From positions 1,984,001-2,048,000 of the forward strand of contig NZ_OZ244657.1 of assembly GCF_965218685.1 (NCBI RefSeq): a stretch of 64,000 nucleotides of DNA, given 5' to 3'. Position numbers and translations under genes: made by a program. Shown one piece after another: positions 54,520-63,478 of this stretch. Source of the stretch: Thalassobius sp965218685. Lineage in GTDB: Bacteria; Pseudomonadota; Alphaproteobacteria; Rhodobacterales; Rhodobacteraceae. Every line of letters starts with the position of its first letter. The stretch's first letter is position 1. A model generated the notes under the pieces. The model did no database searches, was not told the origin of the DNA, and was given only the letters and a program-made list of their open reading frames with translations.

Positions 54520-55713
54520 CTACGCCGCTTTGTTGGCGGTCAGGGCGTTGTACACTGCGGTTTCAAAAGCCATATAGCCGCCGAATGAGACCGCATCTCC
54601 AAAGGGCAGGATTTGAGTCCCCCAATAGCCGCCAAAGCCATTAGCGCGATCGATCCAGTAGTAGCAATTCGCCAGACCGGCCCAGCCGATTGCTCCGGCG
54701 GGGCGTCCCGTGGGGGCGTCTTCGGAATTGACCATAAAGGTATAAGACCAATCCTTGGCAAGTCCTGGGAAGAACTCGGCGTCGTTCGACAGCGATGGGA
54801 TCACACCCGGCAGCATGGTCACTTTTTGCGGGGGTACCAGCGCGCCCTTTACAGCCCAATCGACAGTTTCCGGTTTCAGTACGCGCCCGTTCGGTCCTGA
54901 TCCGTCGTTCAGCCACATGCGGATAAACTTCATGTACTCCGGAACAGTCCCATAGAGCCCATGGCCACCCATATGCACCTCTGGATCGTCTGGAAGGGCA
55001 AAATCATCCATCGGCGCGAGCGACCCGTCCTCGCCACGGGCGTGGATTGTCGCGGTGCGGGCCTTCATCGCGTCGGAACGGGTAAAGGCAATGTCGTTCA
55101 TACCCAGCGGGTCGAACACCCTTTCGCGCATGACGTCGCCCAGACGCTTGCCGCGAATACCTTCGACCACCTGACCGACCCAGTCGATATTGGTGCCGTA
55201 TTCCCACTTTTCGCCCGGATCAAACAAAAGTGGGGTTTTGATTGCGGCGAGTGAACCGCTCACAACTGACGGCTGGCCATGCTCGGCTGCCAACCGGCTG
55301 TAGGTCTCGTTGAAGAAATCATAGCCAAATCCCCCCGTGTGCAGCATCAATTGCCGTGTTGTGACATCGCTTTTTGGGGCACGAAGTCTTGGCTGGCCTG
55401 CATCGTCAAATCCGTCGATAACCTGCAGTTCGCCAATGGCCGGGGCATAGTCTTTTGCCGGGGCATCAAGATCCAGCAACCCTTCTTCGACACATTGCAG
55501 GGCCGTTGTGCCGGCGATGGCTTTGGTGGTTGAAAAGATAGCAAGCACCGTATCCTCAGCCATGGGCGCGCCACCGATCCGCATCTCGCCCGCAGCACCG
55601 GAATAGATGTCACCCTCCCGGTCTGTGACCATCGCCACGACCCCCGGAACCCTTTGGTCGCTTTCGACCACGCCCTTGAGTACGGCATCGCAATTTGATT
55701 TCAAGTCTGACAT
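54520..55713 (-). CDS. Beta-lactamase-fold serine hydrolase (family VIII esterase-like)
   Basis: A 397-residue protein of the class C beta-lactamase/EstB group. The SxxK motif is STTK (Ser61, Lys64), the conserved Tyr is likely Tyr172 in WEYGTNIDW, and a WAG (WxG-like) motif follows. No signal peptide is present, so it acts in the cytoplasm. Esterase activity is more likely than beta-lactamase. I start at ATG 55713, after GGGAGGA. The AraC-type regulator lies 97 bp upstream on the same strand. Confidence 0.85.
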   Translation of the reverse strand: MSDLKSNCDAVLKGVVESDQRVPGVVAMVTDREGDIYSGAAGEMRIGGAPMAEDTVLAIFSTTKAIAGTTALQCVEEGLLDLDAPAKDYAPAIGELQVIDGFDDAGQPRLRAPKSDVTTRQLMLHTGGFGYDFFNETYSRLAAEHGQPSVVSGSLAAIKTPLLFDPGEKWEYGTNIDWVGQVVEGIRGKRLGDVMRERVFDPLGMNDIAFTRSDAMKARTATIHARGEDGSLAPMDDFALPDDPEVHMGGHGLYGTVPEYMKFIRMWLNDGSGPNGRVLKPETVDWAVKGALVPPQKVTMLPGVIPSLSNDAEFFPGLAKDWSYTFMVNSEDAPTGRPAGAIGWAGLANCYYWIDRANGFGGYWGTQILPFGDAVSFGGYMAFETAVYNALTANKAA

Positions 55714-55810
55714 AGTTTCCTCCCTAGATAGACTGTGGGCTGAACCTAGGCGACATGGCGCGCCGGGTCTGTCCGTGACCGGCACGCAGCGTTCCAAATC
55801 GGAAGGAAAA

Positions 55811-56836
55811 TCAGTTCTGCACAAGCACGCCCTTGGCGCGTGATCTGGTTTGCGAGGGCAATTCGCCAAATCGTTTGGCATAGCGACCAGCCAGGGCCCC
55901 GAGGTTCACAAAACCCCAGTCCGCCGCGATGTCGGCAATGTTGCGATCCGCATGTGCCGTTTCCAGATCTGCGCGAAGCCCGTCAAGCCTGCGCGCGGCA
56001 AGGAAGGCCCTGGGGGACAGGCCGCGAAACCGCTGGAACCCACCAGAAAGCGTGCGCGCTGAAACCCCGACCCGCGACGCAACATCCCCGATCTGAGGGG
56101 CCTCGCGCGCTTCGGCTTCGAGTATCTCCTCGGCCTGACGCACATACCAGGGGGCCGCTGCCCGCGCCCCATTTTCCAGGGGCACACCCGCCCCTTTGGC
56201 CCATTGGCGCAGCAGCTCCAGGCAGATGGTTTCCTCCAAATGGCGACCCAGAACGCCATCCGGGGACAGAGGTTCGGGTCCACTTGCGCTTCGGGCTGCG
56301 AATTCAAGCAGATAAAGCCAGGCGGATTCCGGGCCGCCAAATTTGATCCGACTGGTCCAAAGCTCATCGTCCGGGACAAAGCCAAACCATCTTTCAGCGG
56401 TCTCCTCCATCACTTTGTGCGGTATGGTCAGGTTGAATTGCATGTGGTCGGGATCCCCGTCGAGCCAATACTCTGTACGCGAACAGTCGACGACAAAACT
56501 CTCGCCGACCCCAGTTTGGGCTGCCCCGCCCTGGCTCTGGTGGCGCAGCGCGCCCCTGAGCGTATTGAGGACGAGAATATTGCCCGCTTGTGGATCAAAA
56601 CGGTCGAGGTGAATGCCAGTGCCATAGGAAAACCGTGTCATGGTTACCCGGCCCGCCTTGGCTGAAATCATGGTTGCGTCGGGGCGTGACAGCTTCTCCA
56701 GCGGCTGGACACGGTAGGGCATATAGACGGACCTGCAGAATTCCTGCACCTCGTCCCAGTCCGACGAATGCGTTCGACCGCGGTGCTGAACTGCTGCACC
56801 CAGAGTGTCTCTTAACAATGCATCCTCTAAGAACAT
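55811..56836 (-). CDS. AraC-family transcription regulator
   Basis: A 341-residue regulator with an N-terminal AraC-binding-like ligand domain and a C-terminal double HTH (IGDVASRVGVSARTLSGGFQ and NIADIAADWGFVNLGALAGR). I start at ATG 56836, with GGGAGG at good spacing; the frame is open for 10 more codons. It is upstream of the esterase gene, its likely target, at the right end of the island. Confidence 0.88.
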   Translation of the reverse strand: MFLEDALLRDTLGAAVQHRGRTHSSDWDEVQEFCRSVYMPYRVQPLEKLSRPDATMISAKAGRVTMTRFSYGTGIHLDRFDPQAGNILVLNTLRGALRHQSQGGAAQTGVGESFVVDCSRTEYWLDGDPDHMQFNLTIPHKVMEETAERWFGFVPDDELWTSRIKFGGPESAWLYLLEFAARSASGPEPLSPDGVLGRHLEETICLELLRQWAKGAGVPLENGARAAAPWYVRQAEEILEAEAREAPQIGDVASRVGVSARTLSGGFQRFRGLSPRAFLAARRLDGLRADLETAHADRNIADIAADWGFVNLGALAGRYAKRFGELPSQTRSRAKGVLVQN

Positions 56837-57160
56837 CAAATTGCCTCCCTCGTGAATCCATACCACAAATTAACAGCGCATGCAGGCGTGAGTGTTTTCA
56901 AGGGAGTTACATCATCTGACCGCTTGTCGTGATCATCAAACAGGGCCGTCAAGTTGCATGGCACGTCAAAGCGGTTGTTCACCCAATACATCCGAAGGCC
57001 CGACTTGTCCGTTTTGCGGTCATTGGCGCGTCGAATATGCTGAAAGACGTTCGAAAGGTTGGGTTGATCCGCGCTTGATGGTCGAAAGATGCCGCATTGA
57101 GATGTGCACTATTTACGCAGGAAGCACAGAAAGAATGGATAGCAAACATATATCGGTGTA
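56837..57160. other. Intergenic DNA at the right end of the island
   Basis: No gene that I can support. One plus-strand frame has GPTCPFCGHWRVEYAERRS, a CxxC zinc-finger-like piece, in a short frame without a good start; it may be a transposase scrap. Confidence 0.35.
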
Positions 57161-57174
57161 TCTCGGCCGCACCA
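57161..57174 (+). repeat. Island attachment repeat, right
   Basis: An exact direct copy of the last 14 bases of tRNA-Leu(GAG), including CCA, with no tRNA body next to it. It marks the right junction of the island. Confidence 0.75.
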
Positions 57175-57311
57175 TATGTTCTTCATAACCCCCTGAAATT
57201 AATTGACTATGTGTCGGTTTCTGGCTTGCGTAAATTGCTGTGTTGGCATGTTCTCAGATGCGGCTATCATCGGGGCACGCGTGCAAGCAGTCCACGAAAG
57301 GCGGTCAGGGT

Positions 57312-58466
57312 TTGGCTACTGAAAATCACGAGCTGATCGTCGTCGGAGCGGGCCCCGCCGGGACCATGGCGGCCTATCACGCTGCTCGGCAGGGGGTGCG
57401 CGTCACCATTTTGGATCGCGCGCCCGGATCAAGGCCTAAACCCTGTGCAGGCGGGCTGTCGACCAAGGCTTTGGCGCAATTGCCTTTTTCCGTGGCTCAT
57501 ATCGTGCAGAAGTCCACGCAAAGCATCAGTTTGGGCCTTGGCGCTGCGCCCGGCCAGCCGATTTCGGCGCAGGGGCTTTTGTGCGGTTTCGTGGTGCGGC
57601 ACGAGTTCGACGGGCTTTTGCTGGATCGCGCGCGCCAGGCAGGCGCCGATTACCAGCTAGTGGATCGGATCACGGACCTTTCCGTTGCACCCGACCATGT
57701 GCGTCTGGATTTGGGGGACGGGCGCAGTCTGAACACGGGCTATCTGATCGCTGCGGATGGCGCGAACAGCCAGATCCGTCGTCTGGCCGATCCGCAGGGG
57801 GCCTTTTCACGCGGTTTCGCGCTGGAAGGGATCGTGCCCCGCGCCAGCCTGTCCGGCGCACCGGGGATGGAGCTGAACTTTGGCTGCCTGCCTTTCGGCT
57901 ATGGCTGGGTCTTTCCCAAGGGCGATCATGTGAATGTTGGCATCTACACCAGCCGCGACCGTGTTCCGCTGGGCAAAGACATCCTGCGCAACTATGCGCG
58001 CGCCAAGCTGGGCACTCAGGATGTGCAGGACATCATGGGGTTCCCCTTGGGGTTTGGCGGCAAAACCTATCGACCCACCCAGGAACGTCTGCTGTTCGCC
58101 GGGGACGCCGCCGGCATGGTTGAACCTTTGCTGGGCGAAGGGATCTTTAATGCGCTCAGATCAGGTGAAATGGCCGGACGTGCGGTGGCGGGCGCGGTGG
58201 CGCAGGGGACCTCGGCGCGCGGCGCGTATGATGTGGGGCTGCGCTCGATTCGGCGCGATCTGCGGCGCGGCGAGCTGATCTGCAATCTGTTCTATGAACA
58301 CCTGGACGGGTTCGGCTTTCGTGCGTTGCAGAACCCGATGATCCGCGCGATTCTGATCAAGGGTTATGCGGCCGGCAAAACCTTTCACCAGATCACAGAT
58401 GGCTTTGCGCTGATGCCGTGGCAAAAACCCTTGCGCTCGGATCGGATTGATGAATTGCAGGGCTAG
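57312..58466 (+). CDS. Geranylgeranyl-reductase-family FAD oxidoreductase
   Basis: A 384-residue flavoprotein. The N-terminal FAD motif is IVVGAGPAGTMAAYHAAR, the family's SRPKPCAGGLSTKAL follows, and the later motif is LLFAGDAAGMVEPLLGEGI. Members reduce isoprenoid double bonds, for example in bacteriochlorophyll or lipid synthesis, but no pigment genes are near. I choose TTG 57312, with AGGCGG upstream; an ATG at 57258 is also in frame but lacks a Shine-Dalgarno. It is the first chromosomal gene after the island. Confidence 0.82.
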   Translation: MATENHELIVVGAGPAGTMAAYHAARQGVRVTILDRAPGSRPKPCAGGLSTKALAQLPFSVAHIVQKSTQSISLGLGAAPGQPISAQGLLCGFVVRHEFDGLLLDRARQAGADYQLVDRITDLSVAPDHVRLDLGDGRSLNTGYLIAADGANSQIRRLADPQGAFSRGFALEGIVPRASLSGAPGMELNFGCLPFGYGWVFPKGDHVNVGIYTSRDRVPLGKDILRNYARAKLGTQDVQDIMGFPLGFGGKTYRPTQERLLFAGDAAGMVEPLLGEGIFNALRSGEMAGRAVAGAVAQGTSARGAYDVGLRSIRRDLRRGELICNLFYEHLDGFGFRALQNPMIRAILIKGYAAGKTFHQITDGFALMPWQKPLRSDRIDELQG

Positions 58467-58469
58467 GCC

Positions 58470-59327
58470 CTAGCCAGTGCGCCGGGCCTGCTGCCACCCA
58501 TGGCCGGTTGTGAACAGCATGACTAGCACAAAAACGATATAGGCCCACAAGGCGGGATCGGAAACCTCGACCACGGGTGCCCCGTCGGGCATCATGCCGC
58601 CAGACAGGCGGATCAGTGATCCCAGCAGCAATATGCCATAGACGAACAGCGCTGAGAGGGCGTTTTCAACACGCCAGAAATCCCGTTCCAGGGCGATCTG
58701 GAGGAAAAGCAGCCCGTTGCCCAGACACCACGCGCCAACCGCGCGCGCCGTCAGTGAGCTAAGTGCCCACGGCCAGGCAATATCTTTTGATACAGAGGGG
58801 AAAAAGAACAGCGCGACGCCCATCGCCAGCAGGATAACGCCCTGCAAGGCGAACAAGGCGCGGCTCCAGGCGGGCATCGGAGCAAGAGCGCGGGCATCGG
58901 GACGGCTGCGCCGTACTTGCAGATACAAAAGCACGGCCATCACCACCGGTACCGCGACATAGACCACAAGCCAGACATAGGTCACGAATTGGGTCAGTTT
59001 GGGGAATTGCGGTCCAAAATGAAACTTGTCGAAATGCAACAAAGTTGCGATCAGGGTCATGGTGGTGAATGTCAGAACCGCTGGCACTGCGATCCGGGCC
59101 CGGGTCCAGCTGCGTTCGCGGGCTGAGGTCATTTCGATCACGAATGCGGCCAGATAACCGCTGCCCAGAAATGCCGCCGTGATGGGCGGGTTCACGGTCC
59201 AGGAAAACAGTAGCGGAGTGCTGGTTGGCACAAAATACAGCGGCACCCCGATGATCAGCACCAGGATGGCGGCAACGGTCAGCAGTAACCGCATGGCGGG
59301 CATGGTCGGGTTCTTGGGATCGGACAT
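58470..59327 (-). CDS. Integral membrane protein of unknown function
   Basis: A 285-residue protein with about eight hydrophobic helices (for example LLLTVAAILVLIIGVPLYFV and AFLGSGYLAAFVIEM) and few charged loops. I recognise no family. Its stop lies 3 bp from the convergent reductase gene. Confidence 0.78.
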   Translation of the reverse strand: MSDPKNPTMPAMRLLLTVAAILVLIIGVPLYFVPTSTPLLFSWTVNPPITAAFLGSGYLAAFVIEMTSARERSWTRARIAVPAVLTFTTMTLIATLLHFDKFHFGPQFPKLTQFVTYVWLVVYVAVPVVMAVLLYLQVRRSRPDARALAPMPAWSRALFALQGVILLAMGVALFFFPSVSKDIAWPWALSSLTARAVGAWCLGNGLLFLQIALERDFWRVENALSALFVYGILLLGSLIRLSGGMMPDGAPVVEVSDPALWAYIVFVLVMLFTTGHGWQQARRTG

Positions 59328-59694
59328 TCTGGCCCCTTTGGCGCTGGCTCAAGTCTCTGAGGTCAGATAAGCACATTTTCCCGCGTCCACAGAGAGGGAA
59401 TTGCATGTCTGGGTGCGTAAACTCAGATCCAGCATGGCGTTGTTGCCACGTTCCAAACAGCACGGATGTATCGTGGTGAGGCCCCCGAAGCTTCGGACCA
59501 GCTTTATGTGATCGCATCGATGGAGCTTGGCCAAGGTCAGGCGTTCTGTGCGAGAATTGCGCGTAATATTGTTCTAAATGGCAAAATGGCCGCGAAATAG
59601 CGTCGATTCATGTGGATAATTGCGCACTTTACGCGACCCTTCGCCGATACAAGTTGGTCAAGCGCAAACAGACCTTCGATCGGTGATCAGCATC
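59328..59694. other. Divergent intergenic region
   Basis: About 367 bp between divergent genes, presumably with both promoters. AATTGCGC occurs twice (near 59556 and 59618). No convincing gene or structured RNA is seen. Confidence 0.4.
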
Positions 59695-61308
59695 ATGTAC
59701 GTCTATCAATCCATTTCCCAATCCCTTCTTGATCATGGCCTCGACACGATGTTCGGCCTGATGGGAGACGCCAACCTTTTCCTGGTCGACCATTTCGTTC
59801 GTGCCGGGGATGCAACCTTTGTCCCCGTCGCCTATGAAGGCAGCTCTGTTCTGATGGCATTGGCGCATGGGCGGGTCAGTGGAACGGTGGGCATCGCAAC
59901 GGTGACCCACGGCCCGGCCCTGACCAATTGCATCACCGCTCTGACCGAAGGCGCGCGCGGACGGGTCCCCATGGTGCTTTTGGCGGGGGACACACCCGTT
60001 GCCAACCCGCAGAACCTGCAGAACATCAACCAGCAAGCGACCGTGGCCGTGACCGGAGCGGGGTTTGAGCAGATGCGCTCTCCTCAGACGGCCTCTTATG
60101 ACGTGGCCCATGCGATTTACCGCGCGCAGGTCGAAAAGCGGCCCATCGTGCTGAACATGCCCGCCGATTTCATGTGGCAAGAGATCGAGCATGAAACCCA
60201 CGTTTTTCCTGCCTTCACTGCGCCGTCCTATGTGCCGCAGGGCGATGATCTGGACGAAGCCGTGGGCATGATCGCCAGCGCCAAGCGTCCGATAATCCTT
60301 GCAGGTATCGGTGCCAGGGACGCGGTAGACCAGATTACCCGCCTGGCCGACAGGCTGGAGGCCCCGGTGGCCACCACGTTGAAAGCCAAGGGCATGTTCA
60401 ACGCGCATCCCTATAACATCGGTATCTTCGGCACACTGTCGACACCCGCCGCCTATGACGCCATCGCCAAGGCCGATTGCGTGGTCGCCTTTGGCACCTC
60501 GTTGCATCATTTCACCACGGACAAGGGCGGCCTGATGAAGGGCAAGCGGGTGGTGCAAATCAACAATACAGTCACCGAGGTTGCCAAGAACTTTCATCCC
60601 GACGCCGCCTTGATTGCCGATGCGGGGCTGACCGCGGATAACATCACATGGTGGCTGAACGAGGCCGAGATCCCCGGCAGCGGTTTCACGGCCGAGCTGG
60701 ACATGCAGGTGCTGACCGCCCATCCCAAGGGGAACCCTGAAAAGGCCACCAAGGGCTTTGTGAACTATGAATACGCCCTGGACCGGCTTGAGGATGCGTT
60801 GCCCAAGGATCGGTTCCTGACCACCGATGGGGGGCGCTTCATGACCGAGGTCTGGTGCCGCATTTCGTGCCCCAATGCCGAAAGCTTTATCGCGACAGCC
60901 AATTTCGGCTCGATCGGGTTGGGGCTGCAGGTGGCCATCGGCGCAGGCTATGCGGTGCCCGACAGGCCCGTGGTGCTGTTTACAGGGGACGGGGGCTTCA
61001 TGATGGGCGGCATCAACGAGTTCAACACCGCGGTGCGTATGAAACAGGATCTGATCGTGATCGTTGCCAATGACTCGGCCTATGGGGCCGAGCACATACA
61101 GTTCCTTGATCGCAAGATGGATCCGGGGCTTACCATGTTCGACTGGCCCTCGTTCGCGCAGGTGGCAACCGCACTGGGCGGGCAGGGGGTGTTGGTGCAA
61201 TCGGCCGAGGACTTGGAACACGCCATCCAGGCGATCGAGGCACGCAATAAACCCCTGCTGATCGAGCTGCGACTTGACCCCAATGATGTACCGCGTATGC
61301 GGCTGTGA
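59695..61308 (+). CDS. Thiamine diphosphate-dependent enzyme (acetolactate-synthase-like)
   Basis: A 537-residue ThDP enzyme with N-terminal pyrimidine-binding, central and C-terminal PP-binding domains. The catalytic Glu lies in VAYEGSSVLMALAHGRVSG, and the ThDP motif is GDGGFMMGGINEFNTAVRM ending in NDSAYG. It belongs to the acetolactate synthase/decarboxylase group; no small regulatory subunit is near, so anabolic acetolactate synthase is unlikely. I start at ATG 59695; a longer frame has no support. Confidence 0.87.
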   Translation: MYVYQSISQSLLDHGLDTMFGLMGDANLFLVDHFVRAGDATFVPVAYEGSSVLMALAHGRVSGTVGIATVTHGPALTNCITALTEGARGRVPMVLLAGDTPVANPQNLQNINQQATVAVTGAGFEQMRSPQTASYDVAHAIYRAQVEKRPIVLNMPADFMWQEIEHETHVFPAFTAPSYVPQGDDLDEAVGMIASAKRPIILAGIGARDAVDQITRLADRLEAPVATTLKAKGMFNAHPYNIGIFGTLSTPAAYDAIAKADCVVAFGTSLHHFTTDKGGLMKGKRVVQINNTVTEVAKNFHPDAALIADAGLTADNITWWLNEAEIPGSGFTAELDMQVLTAHPKGNPEKATKGFVNYEYALDRLEDALPKDRFLTTDGGRFMTEVWCRISCPNAESFIATANFGSIGLGLQVAIGAGYAVPDRPVVLFTGDGGFMMGGINEFNTAVRMKQDLIVIVANDSAYGAEHIQFLDRKMDPGLTMFDWPSFAQVATALGGQGVLVQSAEDLEHAIQAIEARNKPLLIELRLDPNDVPRMRL

Positions 61309-61699
61309 TCCATGGTGGCGTTAAGCCGTGTGTGTGGCGGTCCGATCTCCTATGGGTCCGCGTCGTCTGGCCCGATCAAGAACAGATTGAGCGTTTCAAC
61401 CCGATGAAAAGCTTCGCGTTCGGTGCAGACGTGCGCCGTGAGTTTGCCGCCAGGGACATGGATGCCCGCGGCGATGGAATGACGATTTTCGGGATTTCTC
61501 GTCAGAAATCGTGACTGGAGAAAACGCTCAATGCGCTGGCATTGGGTAAGCAAATTGGTGTGCTCAAGCCTTGCGCCCGTGAGCGTTGAAAAAGAAGAGG
61601 ACGCCCCGGTTGAGAAACAACACATGCGGCCCGGCAGGGTACGATAAACGGCGCTTTAAGACCCGGGGGCTACCCGGGAATGCGTTGTCGCCAAACCCG
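61309..61699. other. Intergenic stretch without a supported gene
   Basis: About 390 bp. A 91-codon minus-strand frame (61350-61625) contains HVPGGKLTAHVCTEREAFHR, which reads somewhat like protein, but it has no Shine-Dalgarno and no known family. A GC hairpin (CCCGGG...CCCGGG) lies near 61661-61677. Confidence 0.4.
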
Positions 61700-61963
61700 C
61701 TATCGTGGCCCTTTCCAGCGTTCCAATTTTGGAATTCGCCTTGTCGCTAACCATGCAATAGCCTTTGGCCATCCTTGCCGTTGAAGGGCGTGGATGACGA
61801 GGTGCTGCATGCTTGTAGCCGTGATGTCAGGTTGCAGGAATTCGCCGTCGTCGTAGCAAAGCGAACAGTACTTCTGACTGTGCGCCCCGTCTTTTTCGAG
61901 CCCGCCAAGCTTGGGGTCTTTGGACAGCGGCATCCCGCAGCTTTGACAAACTAATTTCCCCAT
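61700..61963 (-). CDS. Small zinc-ribbon protein
   Basis: An 87-residue protein with CQSCGMPL near the N terminus and YCSLCYDDGEF later, the four-Cys pattern of the Zn_ribbon_2 family. GGGGG precedes the ATG. It may bind DNA, RNA or a partner protein; function unknown. It is the last gene of the minus-strand group that starts at the right edge of the window. Confidence 0.8.
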   Translation of the reverse strand: MGKLVCQSCGMPLSKDPKLGGLEKDGAHSQKYCSLCYDDGEFLQPDITATSMQHLVIHALQRQGWPKAIAWLATRRIPKLERWKGPR

Positions 61964-62015
61964 AAGAACCCCCTATTTCTGACCAGTGGTTTGAAAGGGC
62001 GCAGCGTTCTGGGCA

Positions 62016-63023
62016 TCAACTTCGGCGGGCTATGGTGTTGGCCAAAATTGCCAGCAGCAGTCCCAACGTGAAATACCCAAGGATTACTTCGCTGATCACA
62101 AACAGCTCGCCGAAAAGGCTGTCGGCGGTCACGTCACCAAAGCCAAGCGTCGTGTAGGTCACCACGGAATAGTAAAATGGGGTGAACCAGGTCTGCGCAG
62201 AGTTCGAATAGTCCATGATGTGCCAGCCATAGACCATATCCATCAAGTAGATCAGACCATAGAACGTGGCGATGATGAAGGCGTAGAAGGCGACCTTCAG
62301 CAGGCTGCGGCCATGATCGATCAGCCCCCAGGATTTGAACAATAGCAGCTCTATTGAGCGCAGCATCCCGGGTTTTTTGTCCATCAGAACCTGATACAGC
62401 GTGTCGATATAGTCCTGGTCCTTTGCGTCACGCAAATAGATTGCGTTGCCGTAAATCAGGTCAATTCCCCGGACGCCGTAATAGAGCCCCATCATGTCCC
62501 GGTAGTTACCATAGACAAGATGGGTGACATTCACGTCGGTCATCTGGGCAAAGTGGAATTTGGCGCCGGTAATGTTGGCGCGCGTCAGGTCGGCCCCGCT
62601 TAGGTCGCAATGAGAAAAATCCGCGCCTCTCAGATCGGCCTCGGTGAAATTGACACCCCTGAGGTCCGCGCCGCGAAAATCTGCTCCGCGGCAAGTTGTG
62701 GATGACATATCTGCGTTGGACAAGTCGGCCTCTAGCAGGACCGCGCCCGTCAGGTCGGCCTTGTAAAGAGCGGCCTGATGCATCAGCGCCCGGGTCAGGT
62801 CGGCACCGTGGAAAATTGACTTTTTCAGGTTCGCGCGGGTCAGGTCCACGTCAAAAAAATCAGATCCTGAAAAGTCGCACTCTGCGAGATTACGCTCGTT
62901 GAGTTTTTGTTCCGAGTAATCGCTTTTTGTCAAAGGCGCATCGTTTGCAGAGATATGCGCCCTTGCAGCCTGCCAATCGTCACCGCCAGAGAGCATTGCT
63001 TTCTTGATAGCCTCAGCTTCCAA
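62016..63023 (-). CDS. Pentapeptide-repeat potassium channel
   Basis: A 335-residue fusion. Residues 45-165 form about 24 pentapeptide repeats of the A(D/N)LXX type (GADFRGADLRGVNFTEADLR), a right-handed beta helix. A linker follows, then a two-helix channel: helix 1 (about 243-262), the selectivity filter TTLGFGD (291-297) and helix 2 (about 306-330). The filter makes it a K+-type channel (Ion_trans_2). I use TTG 63023 as the start because GGCGGGA precedes it; an ATG nine codons later is possible. The beta helix probably senses or gates. Confidence 0.88.
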   Translation of the reverse strand: MEAEAIKKAMLSGGDDWQAARAHISANDAPLTKSDYSEQKLNERNLAECDFSGSDFFDVDLTRANLKKSIFHGADLTRALMHQAALYKADLTGAVLLEADLSNADMSSTTCRGADFRGADLRGVNFTEADLRGADFSHCDLSGADLTRANITGAKFHFAQMTDVNVTHLVYGNYRDMMGLYYGVRGIDLIYGNAIYLRDAKDQDYIDTLYQVLMDKKPGMLRSIELLLFKSWGLIDHGRSLLKVAFYAFIIATFYGLIYLMDMVYGWHIMDYSNSAQTWFTPFYYSVVTYTTLGFGDVTADSLFGELFVISEVILGYFTLGLLLAILANTIARRS

Positions 63024-63056
63024 TATTCCCGCCTCCAGTCACCAACAAATGGTATT

Positions 63057-63422
63057 TCAGGTTCCCAAAAGCGCGTCGATCTTGCCCAGAAGCCGTTTCA
63101 AATCTACCGGCTTGGTGTCGTATTCGTCTGCCCCGGCTTCCAGCGCCTTTTCCTTGTCGCCTGCCATGGCGTGTGCGGTCAGCGCAATCACCGGTATCGC
63201 CTTGGTCTTGTCGTTGGATTTCAGGTGGCCCGCGGCCTCCCATCCGTCCATGACCGGCAAGCTCATATCCAGAAGGATCAGGTCAGGGGCTTCCAGGGTG
63301 GCCATGTCAACGCCCTGTTGGCCGTCAAAGGCCATCGTCACTTCGAAGCCCTTTTTTTTCAGCCTTCTAGATAACATATCGCGGTTCATTTCATTGTCTT
63401 CAACGAGCAATATTTTTACCAT
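63057..63422 (-). CDS. Single-domain response regulator
   Basis: A 121-residue CheY/DivK-like receiver without an output domain. The acidic pair is ED (8-9), the phosphoacceptor Asp52 lies in LLDMSLP, the Thr in ALTAHAM and Lys104 in DTKPVD. TGGGGAAA precedes the ATG. It lies between the DUF4062-like gene and the channel gene, so it may act on one of them by protein contact. The cognate kinase is not nearby. Confidence 0.92.
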   Translation of the reverse strand: MVKILLVEDNEMNRDMLSRRLKKKGFEVTMAFDGQQGVDMATLEAPDLILLDMSLPVMDGWEAAGHLKSNDKTKAIPVIALTAHAMAGDKEKALEAGADEYDTKPVDLKRLLGKIDALLGT

Positions 63423-63478
63423 GATTTCCCCACTTCATGTTGTCTGAGATTTTGCACACAAAGTCGTGAGCTGGCAAG

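Larger units (their letters stand above)
43424..57174. mobile_element. Genomic island in tRNA-Leu, about 13.7 kb
   Basis: The DNA between the tRNA-Leu 3' end and its 14-bp repeat differs in kind from the rest of the window. It is filled with IS elements, IS remnants and truncated genes, with only four apparently intact cargo genes (rimB-rimK fusion, esterase, AraC regulator, and none else outside the IS). The tRNA itself stays intact on the left, as expected when an element restores the tRNA 3' end. No integrase of the type that targets tRNA genes remains; the only tyrosine recombinases are those inside the IS91-like elements. The island is probably decayed and immobile. Confidence 0.75.

Noticed and set aside
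54520..55713. A beta-lactamase resistance gene in the island
   Set aside because: The protein has SxxK and a beta-lactamase fold but no signal peptide, and fits cytoplasmic family VIII esterases better.
59629..61221. A 530-codon minus-strand frame opposite the ThDP enzyme
   Set aside because: The composition (Gly, His, Arg, Gln) is that of an antisense shadow, and the plus-strand gene carries all motifs.
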